Positions 51,794 through 61,262 of a stretch of 64,000 bases of DNA are shown here, piece after piece. How positions within the stretch are numbered: position 1 is the stretch's first letter; the number at the start of each line of letters is the position of its first letter. The notes beneath the pieces are model-generated. The model had not been told where the DNA came from. It made no database searches and worked only from the letters and a program-made list of their open reading frames with translations. This DNA is from Bacteroidota bacterium. GTDB lineage: Bacteria; Bacteroidota; Bacteroidia; Chitinophagales; Chitinophagaceae. Where the stretch lies: NCBI GenBank assembly GCA_023386555.1, contig JAEWJK010000013.1, positions 124,001-188,000 on the forward strand. Reading direction: 5' to 3'. Made by a program: the position numbers and the translations under genes.

Positions 51794-53017
51794 ATGAATA
51801 AGGCATTGCATCCCTGGATCAGAATTTCTTTTTTAAACTTATTGATCGTATCAGCTCTCGGAATTTTAATGCGATATAAAATATCGTTTTCATTTCCTTA
51901 CCTGCAACAAAAATTTATTCTCCACGCTCATTCTCATTTTGCTTTTTCAGGATGGATTACACAGGTTTTAATGGCATTAATGGTAGCCTATTTATGTAAA
52001 AATCAAAAAGAAGCTTTTAAAGATTTCAGGCTATTACTATATGCTAACCTGGTAACTGCTTATGGAATGTTGTTTTCATTTCCTGTACAAGGTTATGGAG
52101 CAGTGTCAATAACCTTTTCTACGCTAAATATTTTAACCAGTTATTGGTTTGCAGTAAAGTACTGGAGGGTTTTAAATCGTATTCCTACCGAACATAGCCA
52201 TCGTTGGTTCAAAGCTTCATTGGTATTTAATGTAATATCTTCCCTTGGTGCATTCAGTCTTGCATATATGATGGCAACAAAAAATTTGCATCAGCATTAT
52301 TACCTTGCTGCCGTATATTTCTTTTTGCATTTCCAATATAATGGTTGGTTCTTTTTTTCTTGCATGGGATTGCTGGCAGACAAGTTTAAGTCTTCAGGTT
52401 TGAATATGATATTCATGAAAAAAGTGTTTTTGCTTTTTGCAATTGCATGCATTCCTGCATATTTTTTATCTGCCTTATGGTTGCCAATTCCAACACTGGT
52501 TTATCTAATTGTTGTGCTTTCGGCGATAGCTCAGGTAGTTGGTGGCTTTATACTCTTTATGCAGATAAACAAACAAAAAGCACTGCTCAAAATAAATAAT
52601 GCAACCGGCAACTGGTTAATGTGGTTATCTTCTGTTGCACTTGCCATCAAACTTTTGCTGCAATTAGGATCAACTATTCCATCATTGAGTGACCTTGCAT
52701 TCGGGTTCAGACCAATCATCATCGGTTACCTGCACCTGGTTTTACTCGCAGTAATTACATTATTCATACTCGGTTATATCATATCACAGCGATACATTCA
52801 GTTAAACCGATTAGTGTTATGGGGTACATACATCTTCACTGCAGGAATTGCATTGAATGAAATCTTTCTTATGATTCAGGGTGTTTCTGCTCTGAGTTAT
52901 CAAAGTGTTCCATATATTGACAGGCTATTGCTCGTTGCCGGTATTGTTATGTTCATAGGATTATTGCTGTTGAGTATTTCAACAAAACCTATCCAAGACA
53001 ACAAGGGGAAAGTCTAA
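51794..53017 (+). CDS. Polytopic membrane protein, possibly haem-binding
   Basis: The 407-residue protein has about twelve transmembrane helices. Histidines sit in conserved-looking helix segments: FILHAHSHFAFSGW (about 41-54), LHQHYYLAAVYFFLHFQYNGW (split) and GYLHLVLLAV. The pattern is reminiscent of subunit I of haem-copper oxidases and of NnrS proteins, but key copper histidines cannot be assigned. It lies 60 bp after the regulator gene in the same direction, so it may be in one operon and serve NO tolerance. The function is unproven. Confidence 0.65.
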   Translation: MNKALHPWIRISFLNLLIVSALGILMRYKISFSFPYLQQKFILHAHSHFAFSGWITQVLMALMVAYLCKNQKEAFKDFRLLLYANLVTAYGMLFSFPVQGYGAVSITFSTLNILTSYWFAVKYWRVLNRIPTEHSHRWFKASLVFNVISSLGAFSLAYMMATKNLHQHYYLAAVYFFLHFQYNGWFFFSCMGLLADKFKSSGLNMIFMKKVFLLFAIACIPAYFLSALWLPIPTLVYLIVVLSAIAQVVGGFILFMQINKQKALLKINNATGNWLMWLSSVALAIKLLLQLGSTIPSLSDLAFGFRPIIIGYLHLVLLAVITLFILGYIISQRYIQLNRLVLWGTYIFTAGIALNEIFLMIQGVSALSYQSVPYIDRLLLVAGIVMFIGLLLLSISTKPIQDNKGKV

Positions 53018-53021
53018 CCGA

Positions 53022-53240
53022 TTATTTTCGGTCTAAAGAATCGCCTCTTCCATTCGGATTTGTTTGTACATCAGGAACAAGAACTGAGTCATTAACCAAT
53101 GTCATCGAATCTGGTATGGCATCAGAAACTGGTTGTGTTTCGGTAGGATCCTTCAACTCAACTTCACTTTCATTATCACTGTTGTTACAGGCTGTTAAAG
53201 CTCCAATTGTTATGATTGATGCTAAAAGAATCTTTTTCAT
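53022..53240 (-). CDS. Small acidic lipoprotein
   Basis: The 72-residue protein has a lipoprotein signal with LTAC (Cys18), then a short polar region with many Asp, Glu and Ser and no domain. Such small lipoproteins are common and hard to assign. It is convergent with the membrane protein gene with 4 bp between the stops. Confidence 0.7.
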   Translation of the reverse strand: MKKILLASIITIGALTACNNSDNESEVELKDPTETQPVSDAIPDSMTLVNDSVLVPDVQTNPNGRGDSLDRK

Positions 53241-53339
53241 AAAATAATTTTAATACAATGTGTTCAAATTTTCTGCCATTCGATAATACTTCTATTGTAA
53301 CGGCTGTAATTTTAAATCGCAAAAAATAATAATGATGAT

Positions 53340-53636
53340 ATGCTTACAGAGGAGGCTGTAATTGACGCTTTAAAAACAATCTTCGATCCTGAAATACCGG
53401 TGAATATTTATGACCTGGGTTTGATCTATAATGTTAAACTGAATAATGATCATGTTGATGTATTAATGACTTTGACTACTGCTACTTGCCCTGCTGCTGC
53501 TTTCATGCCTGAGGAAGTAAAAACAGTTTTGCTGGAAATTGATGGTGTAAAATCGGCAAACGTTGAGATCACTTATGAGCCAAAATGGACAAGAGACCGG
53601 ATGAGTGAAACCGCAAGAGAAGAATTAGGATTTTGA
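53340..53636 (+). CDS. SufT/MIP18-like (DUF59) protein
   Basis: The 98-residue single-domain protein matches the DUF59 family: ALKTIFDPEIPVNIYDLGLIY (split), the strand LMTLTTATCPAAAFM with the conserved cysteine, and a C-terminal DRMSETAREELGF. Relatives (SufT, PaaD, MIP18) help mature iron-sulfur proteins. Its place near the Ric gene fits iron-sulfur maintenance. The 3' end overlaps the convergent NnrS-like gene by 12 bp. Confidence 0.88.
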   Translation: MLTEEAVIDALKTIFDPEIPVNIYDLGLIYNVKLNNDHVDVLMTLTTATCPAAAFMPEEVKTVLLEIDGVKSANVEITYEPKWTRDRMSETAREELGF

Positions 53637-54692
53637 TAATTTGCTTTTTCGTTTAGATAATTCCTGTACTACGATAAAGATGACGGTGAGAAAGAAGAGC
53701 AGTATTGTAATCCCATTGATCATTCCAGACCATCTTCTTATTGCTATGTGTTCTGCCACATCTCCAATTATTCTCATAATTAATGAGAACTGTAGAGCAA
53801 TAAACCATACATACAATAATGGGCGGTAGATTTTAATTGGAAGTTTTGCAACTGCAGGAAGAATGATTGGTGCATGTGAAAAAATCATCGAGAAAACAAA
53901 TCCGATAAAGAAGCTATGTAATACTGCATCATAACCGAACGACAGATTTTTCTCTGTGATAAGTAGTATTGATGTGATGATAAGCCATAAATATCCAGTT
54001 ATCAACAATGATCCGGAATACCTATGCTGACCTTTTGCTTTGATTGATTTGAAAGCCATATCATACTTTAATAACCACACAGCAGTTGCAGTTAAAGTAA
54101 TTGCGAAAATGATATTTCCATGAAGATGAAATGGAATGAACGCAGAAACGAGAACGGCAGCCAAAATCACAATAAGCAAAATTCTTTTCGATGCCCTCAA
54201 TGGTAAAAACCTACTCAGTTCTAACCTTTCCGCTACAATAGTAAAGAGTAAAAACTGCATCCACCATACTATTGAAGCCGGGTATAATTCAGTTTTAAAT
54301 AGCACAATATTTCCTGTAAGCAGGCAAAAAGCTCCTGCAAAAAAAACATAATAGTACAGCTCTTTATATTGGTATATGAACCATGCACACATCAATAAAA
54401 ATCCAAAACTACCTGCAATATGAATTATAGGAGCAATGTTGTGAAAGCCTGCTGCAACTGCTATCAGACTGGCAGCATTCACAAAAGGCAACAGTAATAT
54501 CCATTTATTCTTAAATGTTACTGCTCTTTCAAGAAGTATAAGCGATGCCAGAAAGCCATTTATCATTAAACTTCCATGATGGGCTGCAACAGCAGTCACT
54601 GGTAAGTTAATTCCAATTCTTATCCAGCCACTCCATATAGCTGTAATGAGTGTGAGCAGGATAAGAGGTAGAATAAAAAGGGCTTTGTTCAT
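53625..54692 (-). CDS. NnrS-like polytopic membrane protein
   Basis: The 355-residue protein has about twelve helices with histidines in HHGSLMINGFLASLILLE (about 38-55), HNIAPIIHIAGSFGF, LHSFFIGFVFSMIFSHAP. The first and last resemble the conserved regions of NnrS, a haem- and copper-containing membrane protein that protects against NO stress. Similarity is to the pattern only, so the call is moderate. It lies directly downstream of the Ric gene, beyond a hairpin. Confidence 0.6.
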   Translation of the reverse strand: MNKALFILPLILLTLITAIWSGWIRIGINLPVTAVAAHHGSLMINGFLASLILLERAVTFKNKWILLLPFVNAASLIAVAAGFHNIAPIIHIAGSFGFLLMCAWFIYQYKELYYYVFFAGAFCLLTGNIVLFKTELYPASIVWWMQFLLFTIVAERLELSRFLPLRASKRILLIVILAAVLVSAFIPFHLHGNIIFAITLTATAVWLLKYDMAFKSIKAKGQHRYSGSLLITGYLWLIITSILLITEKNLSFGYDAVLHSFFIGFVFSMIFSHAPIILPAVAKLPIKIYRPLLYVWFIALQFSLIMRIIGDVAEHIAIRRWSGMINGITILLFFLTVIFIVVQELSKRKSKLSKS

Positions 54693-54703
54693 AGGGTAAA
54701 ATA

Positions 54704-54727
54704 AATGTCCCGCTATAACGGGACATT
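54704..54727 (-). terminator. Hairpin between Ric and NnrS-like genes
   Basis: AATGTCCCG (54704-54712) pairs perfectly with CGGGACATT (54719-54727) around a 6-nt loop. It could end the Ric transcript or attenuate reading into the next gene. Confidence 0.65.
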
Positions 54728-54738
54728 ATTAAATGCTC

Positions 54739-55734
54739 TTAGAGTTGCTTTCTCAACTCTTTTTCTATTGATAATGCCTTTGGAAAAAGCAGGTTATTTT
54801 CTAAATGAATATGTTGGTGCAGATCTTCGTCTAACTCTTTTAATTTTTTAAATAAGAACTGGTAACTGTTACATGCACCCTCAGGTGCTGTATAATTGAA
54901 AGTGAGCTGTTGCATCTGTTCTAAAATTTCACCAGCAGCTTCATGATCGCTTTCCATCATTTGAATAGGTTCTGTAACAGAAGGCTGTTGTTGCAGCATT
55001 TCCATATTACCGGTTTTTTGTGCATAAGCCAATGCTTTAATAAAAGGAAACACAACTCTTTCTTCTTTCATGAAATGCGTATTCAATTCCTGGATCAATT
55101 GCCTGTACAAACTTCTTAATTGGTGAAGATCATTATGTGGTCCACCATGATGATCAGCTACTTTTTCCATTAGTCCTGTAATAGTTGGTTCTTCTGCATA
55201 ATAGTATTTGTGGTGCTGATTAAAAATATAATCAGCAAGAAAGTCAACATCCCATTTAGTATAATCAAAAACCGGTACAGGAGATAGAATTGTATTATTT
55301 AATTCTGCTTCAACGGTAGTAATATCAAGGCCTTTTTCAGTGCAAACTTCTTTCAGACTTTTCTTTCCTCCACAACAAAAATCAATTCCATATTTTTTAA
55401 AAACTTCTGCCTTTCTGATATCTTTTGCAGCAATCTCACCAATGGTTTCACCCTTTTCAAGGTCAAGTTTTTTTATCATTACTTTCCACCATTGTGGACC
55501 TTTCTCTAGATATGTCCAACTGAAAATATTGCCCCTTTCACCAATCAGTTGATAGTATAAGGGTTTAGGATCATGGTCATTATATATTTTGAAAGCTTCA
55601 CCTGGCTTCAGTGCATCAAAATGCTGAAAGATAGTTGGATGCTTTAATTTTGGTTCTATCAATGTAACATTCAATTCAAAAATGTCTGATGTTTCAACGG
55701 TGGCTGTAGGTTGTACCAATGTTTCAATATTCAT
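54739..55734 (-). CDS. Ric-type iron-sulfur cluster repair di-iron protein with N-terminal DUF2249
   Basis: Residues 20-95 form a DUF2249 domain (HFDALKPGEAFKIYNDHDPKPLYYQL). A ScdA_N domain follows (about 95-150, FKKYGIDFCCGGKKSL), then a hemerythrin-like di-iron domain (about 165-325) with EEPTITGLMEKVADHHGG, LNTHFMKEERVVFPFI, ESDHEAAGEI and LHQHIHLENNLLFP. YtfE/Ric proteins restore iron-sulfur clusters damaged by NO. The extra DUF2249 domain may help sensing or substrate contact. It belongs functionally with the nos/NO island. Confidence 0.92.
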   Translation of the reverse strand: MNIETLVQPTATVETSDIFELNVTLIEPKLKHPTIFQHFDALKPGEAFKIYNDHDPKPLYYQLIGERGNIFSWTYLEKGPQWWKVMIKKLDLEKGETIGEIAAKDIRKAEVFKKYGIDFCCGGKKSLKEVCTEKGLDITTVEAELNNTILSPVPVFDYTKWDVDFLADYIFNQHHKYYYAEEPTITGLMEKVADHHGGPHNDLHQLRSLYRQLIQELNTHFMKEERVVFPFIKALAYAQKTGNMEMLQQQPSVTEPIQMMESDHEAAGEILEQMQQLTFNYTAPEGACNSYQFLFKKLKELDEDLHQHIHLENNLLFPKALSIEKELRKQL

Positions 55735-55844
55735 GTTTGATTCTTTTGAACGAAATTAGATGGGCGTTTTTTTTGGTTTTATGATTCAACTCAGAAATCA
55801 AACCGCAAGTTGTTAATTTCCTCTTTTCATAAATGATCCGTAAG

Positions 55845-56351
55845 ATGATAAAGATTGGTTTGCTTTCAGATACCCATGGTTATATAGATGATGCTATATG
55901 TAATCATTTATTGCATTGTGATGAGATATGGCATGCAGGTGATTTTGGTACATTAACAATTGCCGAAGAACTATCAACTAAAACAGGGTTAATCGTAAAG
56001 GGTGTTTATGGTAACATTGATGGGCAAGATGTGAGAAGCATATACCCGGAAAAACTATTATTTACATGTGAAGATGTTATTGTATACATGAAGCACATTG
56101 GTGGTTATCCTCCTAAATATGTTCCGGGTTTAAAGCAGGAACTTGTTACCGAGAAAGCAGGCTTATTCATTAGCGGTCATTCACATATTTTAAAGATCAT
56201 GTTCGATGATAAAATCAATTGTCTTCATATAAATCCTGGTGCAGCTGGAAAACAGGGTTGGCATAAAATGCGAACAATGGTTCGATTTTCTATTGATGGC
56301 AAGACGATCAAAGATTGTGAAGTGATAGAACTTGGCAAAAGAGGAGCATGA
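55845..56351 (+). CDS. YfcE/MJ0936-like metallophosphoesterase
   Basis: The protein has the calcineurin-like metal motifs GLLSDTHGYIDD (D and H), HAGDFG, YGNIDGQDV, ISGHSHI and INPGAAG in order, giving the full di-metal site. Relatives hydrolyse phosphodiesters, but the physiological substrate is not settled. MIKIGLLSDTHG at 55845 is the conserved start. The frame begins four codons earlier at 55833. Confidence 0.9.
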   Translation: MIKIGLLSDTHGYIDDAICNHLLHCDEIWHAGDFGTLTIAEELSTKTGLIVKGVYGNIDGQDVRSIYPEKLLFTCEDVIVYMKHIGGYPPKYVPGLKQELVTEKAGLFISGHSHILKIMFDDKINCLHINPGAAGKQGWHKMRTMVRFSIDGKTIKDCEVIELGKRGA

Positions 56352-56411
56352 GAATCACTTTCAGCAAATAATCCGGAACAAAACCGGCTGTCTCTCGCTT
56401 CTCTAAGGCTT

Positions 56412-56444
56412 CTGTCTGGGATCTGTTTGGGATCTGTCTGGGTT
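56412..56444. repeat. Three 11-bp tandem repeats
   Basis: CTGTCTGGGAT, CTGTTTGGGAT and CTGTCTGGGTT are consecutive in the gap between the phosphoesterase and the Usp gene. Confidence 0.7.
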
Positions 56445-56520
56445 TTCTCAGGGAATGTATTGTTCAGGTATTCATTAGATGTCCGGGTTTCATCAGTATG
56501 TCAGTCTGGTCTAAAGCATA

Positions 56521-57366
56521 TTAATGCGTATGAACGTTTATCACTTGTAGATGAGAGGCAGGGTTTACAATATCTGTTAATTCTTTTCTATTGATCCATG
56601 TAGGAGAATTCTTTTCAGTTTTTGAGCTGATCAACAAAATATCTGCTTTCACTTTTTCGGCATATCGTAATGTTGCCACTGCTTTGTTGTTTGAATGAAT
56701 GGTACAATGTTGCACGTTACAGTTTATTCTCTTTTTAATTGATTTCATTGATTGCAGTAATGCAGATGCTGAATGATTATCAGGTATCTCATCATTATTA
56801 AGTATCGTTAATAAATGCACGTTCACTAACGCTTTATTATCTAATGCACACAGTACATCCATTTTTTTATCTGGAAACGAATTACACACAGGCATTACAA
56901 CTGTTTCTATCTTTTTGTTTAACGATCCTGGTTTTACTGTAAGCACAGGGCAATCTGTAGCTGCTGCTAAATGTTCAGAGATAACTGTATTTAAAAAGGG
57001 AAGTAACGAGTGCTGATTTTTCTTGCCTATAATAATGAGATCTGGTTTTAGATGCCTACTCGTATTGATGATTTCGGATTGAATATTTTTACCGGAGCGT
57101 ATTTGGGTCACTGTCTTAATGTTCTTATGGGTGTTTTGTATTTCCCACACCAATTGGTTGAGTAAATAATCTGCTTGTGTTGTTGCAGTAGAATTGGAAA
57201 TAGTGTTTACAATTCCAGCAAGGTTCATGAACTTTTTACTTTCAGATACATGCAATAAATGAATTTCAGTAAATTCTGGTATTGCAAAGTCAATGGCTTT
57301 CTTAACTGCAACATTTGTATTGATACTGAAATCTACAGGAACCAATATTTTTTCAAAGCATTTCAT
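56521..57366 (-). CDS. Tandem-domain universal stress protein
   Basis: The 281-residue protein has two Usp domains. The first (1-145) starts ILVPVDFSINTNVAVKKAIDFA and has GKKNQHSLLPFLNTVISEHLAAATDCPVLTV. Its ATP loop is not the perfect GxxGxxxxxxGS pattern. The second (about 155-281) is diverged and also lacks a clear ATP motif. Such proteins act in stress tolerance. It is a single gene divergent from the trehalose gene and may share its stress role. Confidence 0.85.
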   Translation of the reverse strand: MKCFEKILVPVDFSINTNVAVKKAIDFAIPEFTEIHLLHVSESKKFMNLAGIVNTISNSTATTQADYLLNQLVWEIQNTHKNIKTVTQIRSGKNIQSEIINTSRHLKPDLIIIGKKNQHSLLPFLNTVISEHLAAATDCPVLTVKPGSLNKKIETVVMPVCNSFPDKKMDVLCALDNKALVNVHLLTILNNDEIPDNHSASALLQSMKSIKKRINCNVQHCTIHSNNKAVATLRYAEKVKADILLISSKTEKNSPTWINRKELTDIVNPASHLQVINVHTH

Positions 57367-57540
57367 GCCGGCAAATAATCAGGCAAATTATCACCTTGCC
57401 ATTAGCACTTAATTAGTTTGGCATTAGAAAACTATTAAACTGCTTCTATTCATTGTTCTAATTGTAATCTAATTGCTTTTTGTCTCTATTTCCTGTAAGC
57501 TGGTTTAAGTTGCATACTCTCATCAATAAATTCTTGCTTT

Positions 57541-59799
57541 ATGGAAAAAAGACTTTTTATAGTGTCTAACAGATTGCCGGTAAATATTGAGAGTACTGAA
57601 GGAAAGCTCATGGTAAAATCAAGTTCCGGTGGACTTGTTTCAGCAATTAATAGTTATTTAAGTCAGGATAACTCAAATAAATTTTCTAAGAATTTTTGGG
57701 TAGGTATGCCTTGTTGTAGTCCTGCTGATTGGTCAGAAGTTAGTCCTCAGTTAGCTTCTGCCGAGCATGATTACATCCCGGTTCATCTTAGTAAGAAAAC
57801 CTACGACCAATACTATAACGGGTTATCAAATTCAACCATTTGGCCACTGTTTCATTATATTCCTTCATATGCAGAGTATAATCAGAATAATTATAACAGC
57901 TATCAAAAAGCGAATATCGCTTTCGCAGAAGTATTGCAGAAACATCTTCGCCCAAATGATGTTTTATGGATACATGATTACCATCTAATGCCTTTAGCAA
58001 ACCTTATAAGACAAAAATTTCCTTCTATAACAATAGGTTTCTTTTTACATATTCCTTTTCCATCCTTTGAAATATTCAGGTTGTTGCCAAAGCAGTGGCA
58101 GCACGATATTTTAACAGGTATGCTGGGTGCTGATCTTATTGGCTTTCACACTATTGATTACGCAACATATTTTCTGAACTCTGTTCAGATGATGTTGGGT
58201 TACGAAAACGATATGAATATAGTCAGGCATCAAAATCGGTTGATTAAGATTGATGTGTTTCCTATTAGCATTGATTACACCAAATTCAATAGTGCTTATG
58301 TTCACAACAAGGTTGTCGATTTAAGAAATGAATTAAAGGAAAAGTTTAAGGGTAAGCGAATTATATTTTCTGTAGATCGTCTTGACTATACAAAAGGAGT
58401 GAGCCATAGAATAGAGGGTTATAAATGTTTTTTAGAAAAGAACCAGCAATACAAAGAGAAGGTTGTTTTTGTTATGGTTATCGTGCCTTCGAGGGAGTAT
58501 ATTCCTAAGTATGCTGAGCGAAAAAAAATGATAGATGAAATGATCGGCAATATTAACAGCAATATTGGTACACTTCATTGGCAGCCGGTGATCTACCAAT
58601 ACAATTCTCTCAATTTTGAAGAAATGCTTGCGTTGTATACAGCTTGTGATCTTGCATTGATTACTCCTTTGAGAGATGGGATGAATCTGGTTGCGAAGGA
58701 ATTTGCTGCTAGCAGAAAAGATAAACAAGGGGTATTACTATTAAGCGAAATGGCAGGAGCAGCAAGAGAACTTACAACAGCATTGCATATCAATCCGAAT
58801 GATGTTGATGAAATTGCAGATAAAATAAAGCAAGGATTTGAAATGAGTGATACGGAACAAGCGGAGCGAATGGAAGCAATGCAATCTAGAATTAAAAATT
58901 ACAATGTAAATACCTGGGCAAATGATTTCATGACTCAATTAGATGCAATAAAACTCAGGCAACAAGAATTTCAGGTGAAGTTTATTGATGCTGATGACAT
59001 GCGAAGTATGTTGCAGACATACTCAAACGGTGTTAATAGATTATTTCTCCTGGATTATGATGGTACATTGGTTTCTTATTCACCATTTCCTGAAAAAGCG
59101 AAACCGGGAGATCAGCAGAAGAATATCATCAGGGATATTATTTCACATGCTTCTAATCATGTGTATTTAATAAGCGGAAGAAGTAGTAATGTACTTGACG
59201 AATGGTTTTCCGATCTTCCAATCAATCTTATTGCTGAGCATGGTGCAAAAATCAAGATGCACAATAAAAGCTGGCAAACACTGGTAAAAGTTGAAACAGG
59301 ATGGAAGCAACAAGTTTTGAAAATAATGGAGCAATATGTAAAACGTTGTGCCAATACATTTATTGAAGAAAAAGAATTTTGCATGGTATGGCATTATCGC
59401 AATGCAAATAATGAACAATCAAAACTTAGATCAAGAGAATTGTTTGCTGAACTTAATGAGTTTGCACGCCATTTAGGCATGCAGGTTATTATGGGTAAAA
59501 AGATTGTTGAAGTGAAACCTATAGGTGCTGATAAGGGATCAATTGTTAAAAGTCATCTTTTAAAAAGGGATTGGGATTTTATATTTGCGGCAGGCGATGA
59601 TAAAACCGACGAAGATATGTTTAGGGTATTATGCCGAAGCAAAATAGCATATACAATTAAGGTTGGGAGTGAAGCTTCCTTCGCTAAATATAATCTTCAC
59701 ACCCCCCAAATGGTTTTATCATTATTGCAAACAATAGCTGGCTTACCTGTAATAGTACAAAGAACGTCAGAAACAAAACATTATGATGTAATTGAGTAA
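57541..59799 (+). CDS. Bifunctional trehalose-6-phosphate synthase/phosphatase
   Basis: Trehalose is made from UDP-glucose and glucose-6-phosphate, then dephosphorylated. Residues 1-465 are the GT20 synthase (OtsA), with RLPVNIE, SSGGLVSAI, LWIHDYHLMPL, DRLDYTKGV and LRDGMNLVAKEF. Residues about 495-740 are the HAD phosphatase (OtsB), with LLDYDGTLVS, SGRSS and GDDKTDEDMF. The fused arrangement means a single polypeptide does both steps. It serves as osmoprotectant or storage synthesis. Confidence 0.95.
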   Translation: MEKRLFIVSNRLPVNIESTEGKLMVKSSSGGLVSAINSYLSQDNSNKFSKNFWVGMPCCSPADWSEVSPQLASAEHDYIPVHLSKKTYDQYYNGLSNSTIWPLFHYIPSYAEYNQNNYNSYQKANIAFAEVLQKHLRPNDVLWIHDYHLMPLANLIRQKFPSITIGFFLHIPFPSFEIFRLLPKQWQHDILTGMLGADLIGFHTIDYATYFLNSVQMMLGYENDMNIVRHQNRLIKIDVFPISIDYTKFNSAYVHNKVVDLRNELKEKFKGKRIIFSVDRLDYTKGVSHRIEGYKCFLEKNQQYKEKVVFVMVIVPSREYIPKYAERKKMIDEMIGNINSNIGTLHWQPVIYQYNSLNFEEMLALYTACDLALITPLRDGMNLVAKEFAASRKDKQGVLLLSEMAGAARELTTALHINPNDVDEIADKIKQGFEMSDTEQAERMEAMQSRIKNYNVNTWANDFMTQLDAIKLRQQEFQVKFIDADDMRSMLQTYSNGVNRLFLLDYDGTLVSYSPFPEKAKPGDQQKNIIRDIISHASNHVYLISGRSSNVLDEWFSDLPINLIAEHGAKIKMHNKSWQTLVKVETGWKQQVLKIMEQYVKRCANTFIEEKEFCMVWHYRNANNEQSKLRSRELFAELNEFARHLGMQVIMGKKIVEVKPIGADKGSIVKSHLLKRDWDFIFAAGDDKTDEDMFRVLCRSKIAYTIKVGSEASFAKYNLHTPQMVLSLLQTIAGLPVIVQRTSETKHYDVIE

Positions 59800-59869
59800 A
59801 TGTTCATTTGTATTGGGATTGAAAGATTATGCGGTCTTAGCCTATCACATAAGGTTAGAATCAAGATCA

Positions 59870-61261
59870 TTAGAAATTTGTACCAGGTGATGATGAAGGT
59901 AAGCTTATTGTGAAACGAGATCCTTTATTTACAACAGATTGAACATTAAGTTCTCCTTTATGAATTTTAATGATCTTCAAAGCTAATGATAAGCCAAGGC
60001 CAAAACCTTCAGTGTTTCTAATATCTTCAGACCGGTAGAAAGGTTCAAATATTCGTTTTAATTCGTTTTCTGCAATACCTATACCCTTATCTTCAACAGT
60101 CACTTCTATCTTTCCACCTTGTGCAGATAGGGTAACAAAGGATTGTTTGTCTTCAGAATATTTGCAGGCATTAGCTACAATATTTTTTAAAGCGGTAAAC
60201 AAAAGTTCTTCACTGCCGAATACAAATAAGGCATTTTCTTCATCTGGTAGATCTTCAAATGAAAGTGAAATAGAGTATGAGGGATTTATTTTTTGTAGTT
60301 CAAAAGGCAGACGTAATAAAATTTCATCTATCCGTACGAGGTTTAATTCTAAACCTCCGGCATCTCCAGATGTTTTTGTTAACTCTAGAAGCGTTTTTGT
60401 AAGCTGGCTCATGTGCTGCACATCCTGGTAAATTGATTGCATTACTTTTTTATACTCATCCGGATTTCGATCCTTTTGCAAGTATACCTGTAACTGACTG
60501 GATATGGATGTAAGGGGAGTTGATAGTTCATGCGAAGCATTGGATATAAACCTTCTTTGTGTTTCAAAGCTTTCCTGTAAACGATTAAGTAAATTATTTA
60601 GTGTATTGGTTAAATGAAACCATTCATCTTTTATAATGCCTGTAGGAATTCTGTTTGTGAGATTTTGTGCAGATATTTCGTTTACCTGAGTAGTAATTTG
60701 TTTAATAGGCGATAAAAGCTGTCTTGAAAAAAAGTATCCGCTGAATAGTGCAATTAAAACCCCGCCGATGCTAGATATTATAAGCACAAATGTAAGATCC
60801 TGTAAATTCTTTTTTCCTAACTCGTCATATGCAGCGGAAATAATAACTATATCCTTTTGCTCTTCGTTAAAGTAAAAAGCAACAATGTCACGATCATTAC
60901 TGGAAAAATAAATTGTTTTTCGTTCCCTGGCAGATTCTAATGTTTCATTAAGTATATGAACGGTATCAGTATAACTATCACTAAAGGAATAAATTCTTTT
61001 GTTCGAAAGATCGTAAGCCTGTACTGTTTTATGCTTTAATGCACTGGCAGTTAGTGCATCAATTTTTTTTACTACATCCCTGTCAAACGTTTCTGATTGG
61101 CTGAGTAACCTTGCAGTTGTGATAGCCCGATTTATAAGTCTTGTTTTGATATTGGCTGCTCTGTTGGAATAAGAGATATAGTAAACTGTTCCGCAAACCA
61201 ATGCCAATAAAAAAACCGCAATTACAGTAAATAAAAAAGTTATGCGAAGTCTTACCGGCAT
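59870..61261 (-). CDS. Two-component sensor histidine kinase
   Basis: The 463-residue membrane kinase has two transmembrane helices (about 8-28 and 158-178) flanking a sensor domain of about 130 residues. Then come HAMP (about 180-230), HisKA with SNASHELSTPLTS (phosphorylated His about 242) and the HATPase with NIVANACKYS, EDKGIGI and GLGLSLALK. It is separated by one base from the response regulator upstream and is its partner. The signal is unknown. Confidence 0.94.
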   Translation of the reverse strand: MPVRLRITFLFTVIAVFLLALVCGTVYYISYSNRAANIKTRLINRAITTARLLSQSETFDRDVVKKIDALTASALKHKTVQAYDLSNKRIYSFSDSYTDTVHILNETLESARERKTIYFSSNDRDIVAFYFNEEQKDIVIISAAYDELGKKNLQDLTFVLIISSIGGVLIALFSGYFFSRQLLSPIKQITTQVNEISAQNLTNRIPTGIIKDEWFHLTNTLNNLLNRLQESFETQRRFISNASHELSTPLTSISSQLQVYLQKDRNPDEYKKVMQSIYQDVQHMSQLTKTLLELTKTSGDAGGLELNLVRIDEILLRLPFELQKINPSYSISLSFEDLPDEENALFVFGSEELLFTALKNIVANACKYSEDKQSFVTLSAQGGKIEVTVEDKGIGIAENELKRIFEPFYRSEDIRNTEGFGLGLSLALKIIKIHKGELNVQSVVNKGSRFTISLPSSSPGTNF

Positions 61262-61262
61262 A

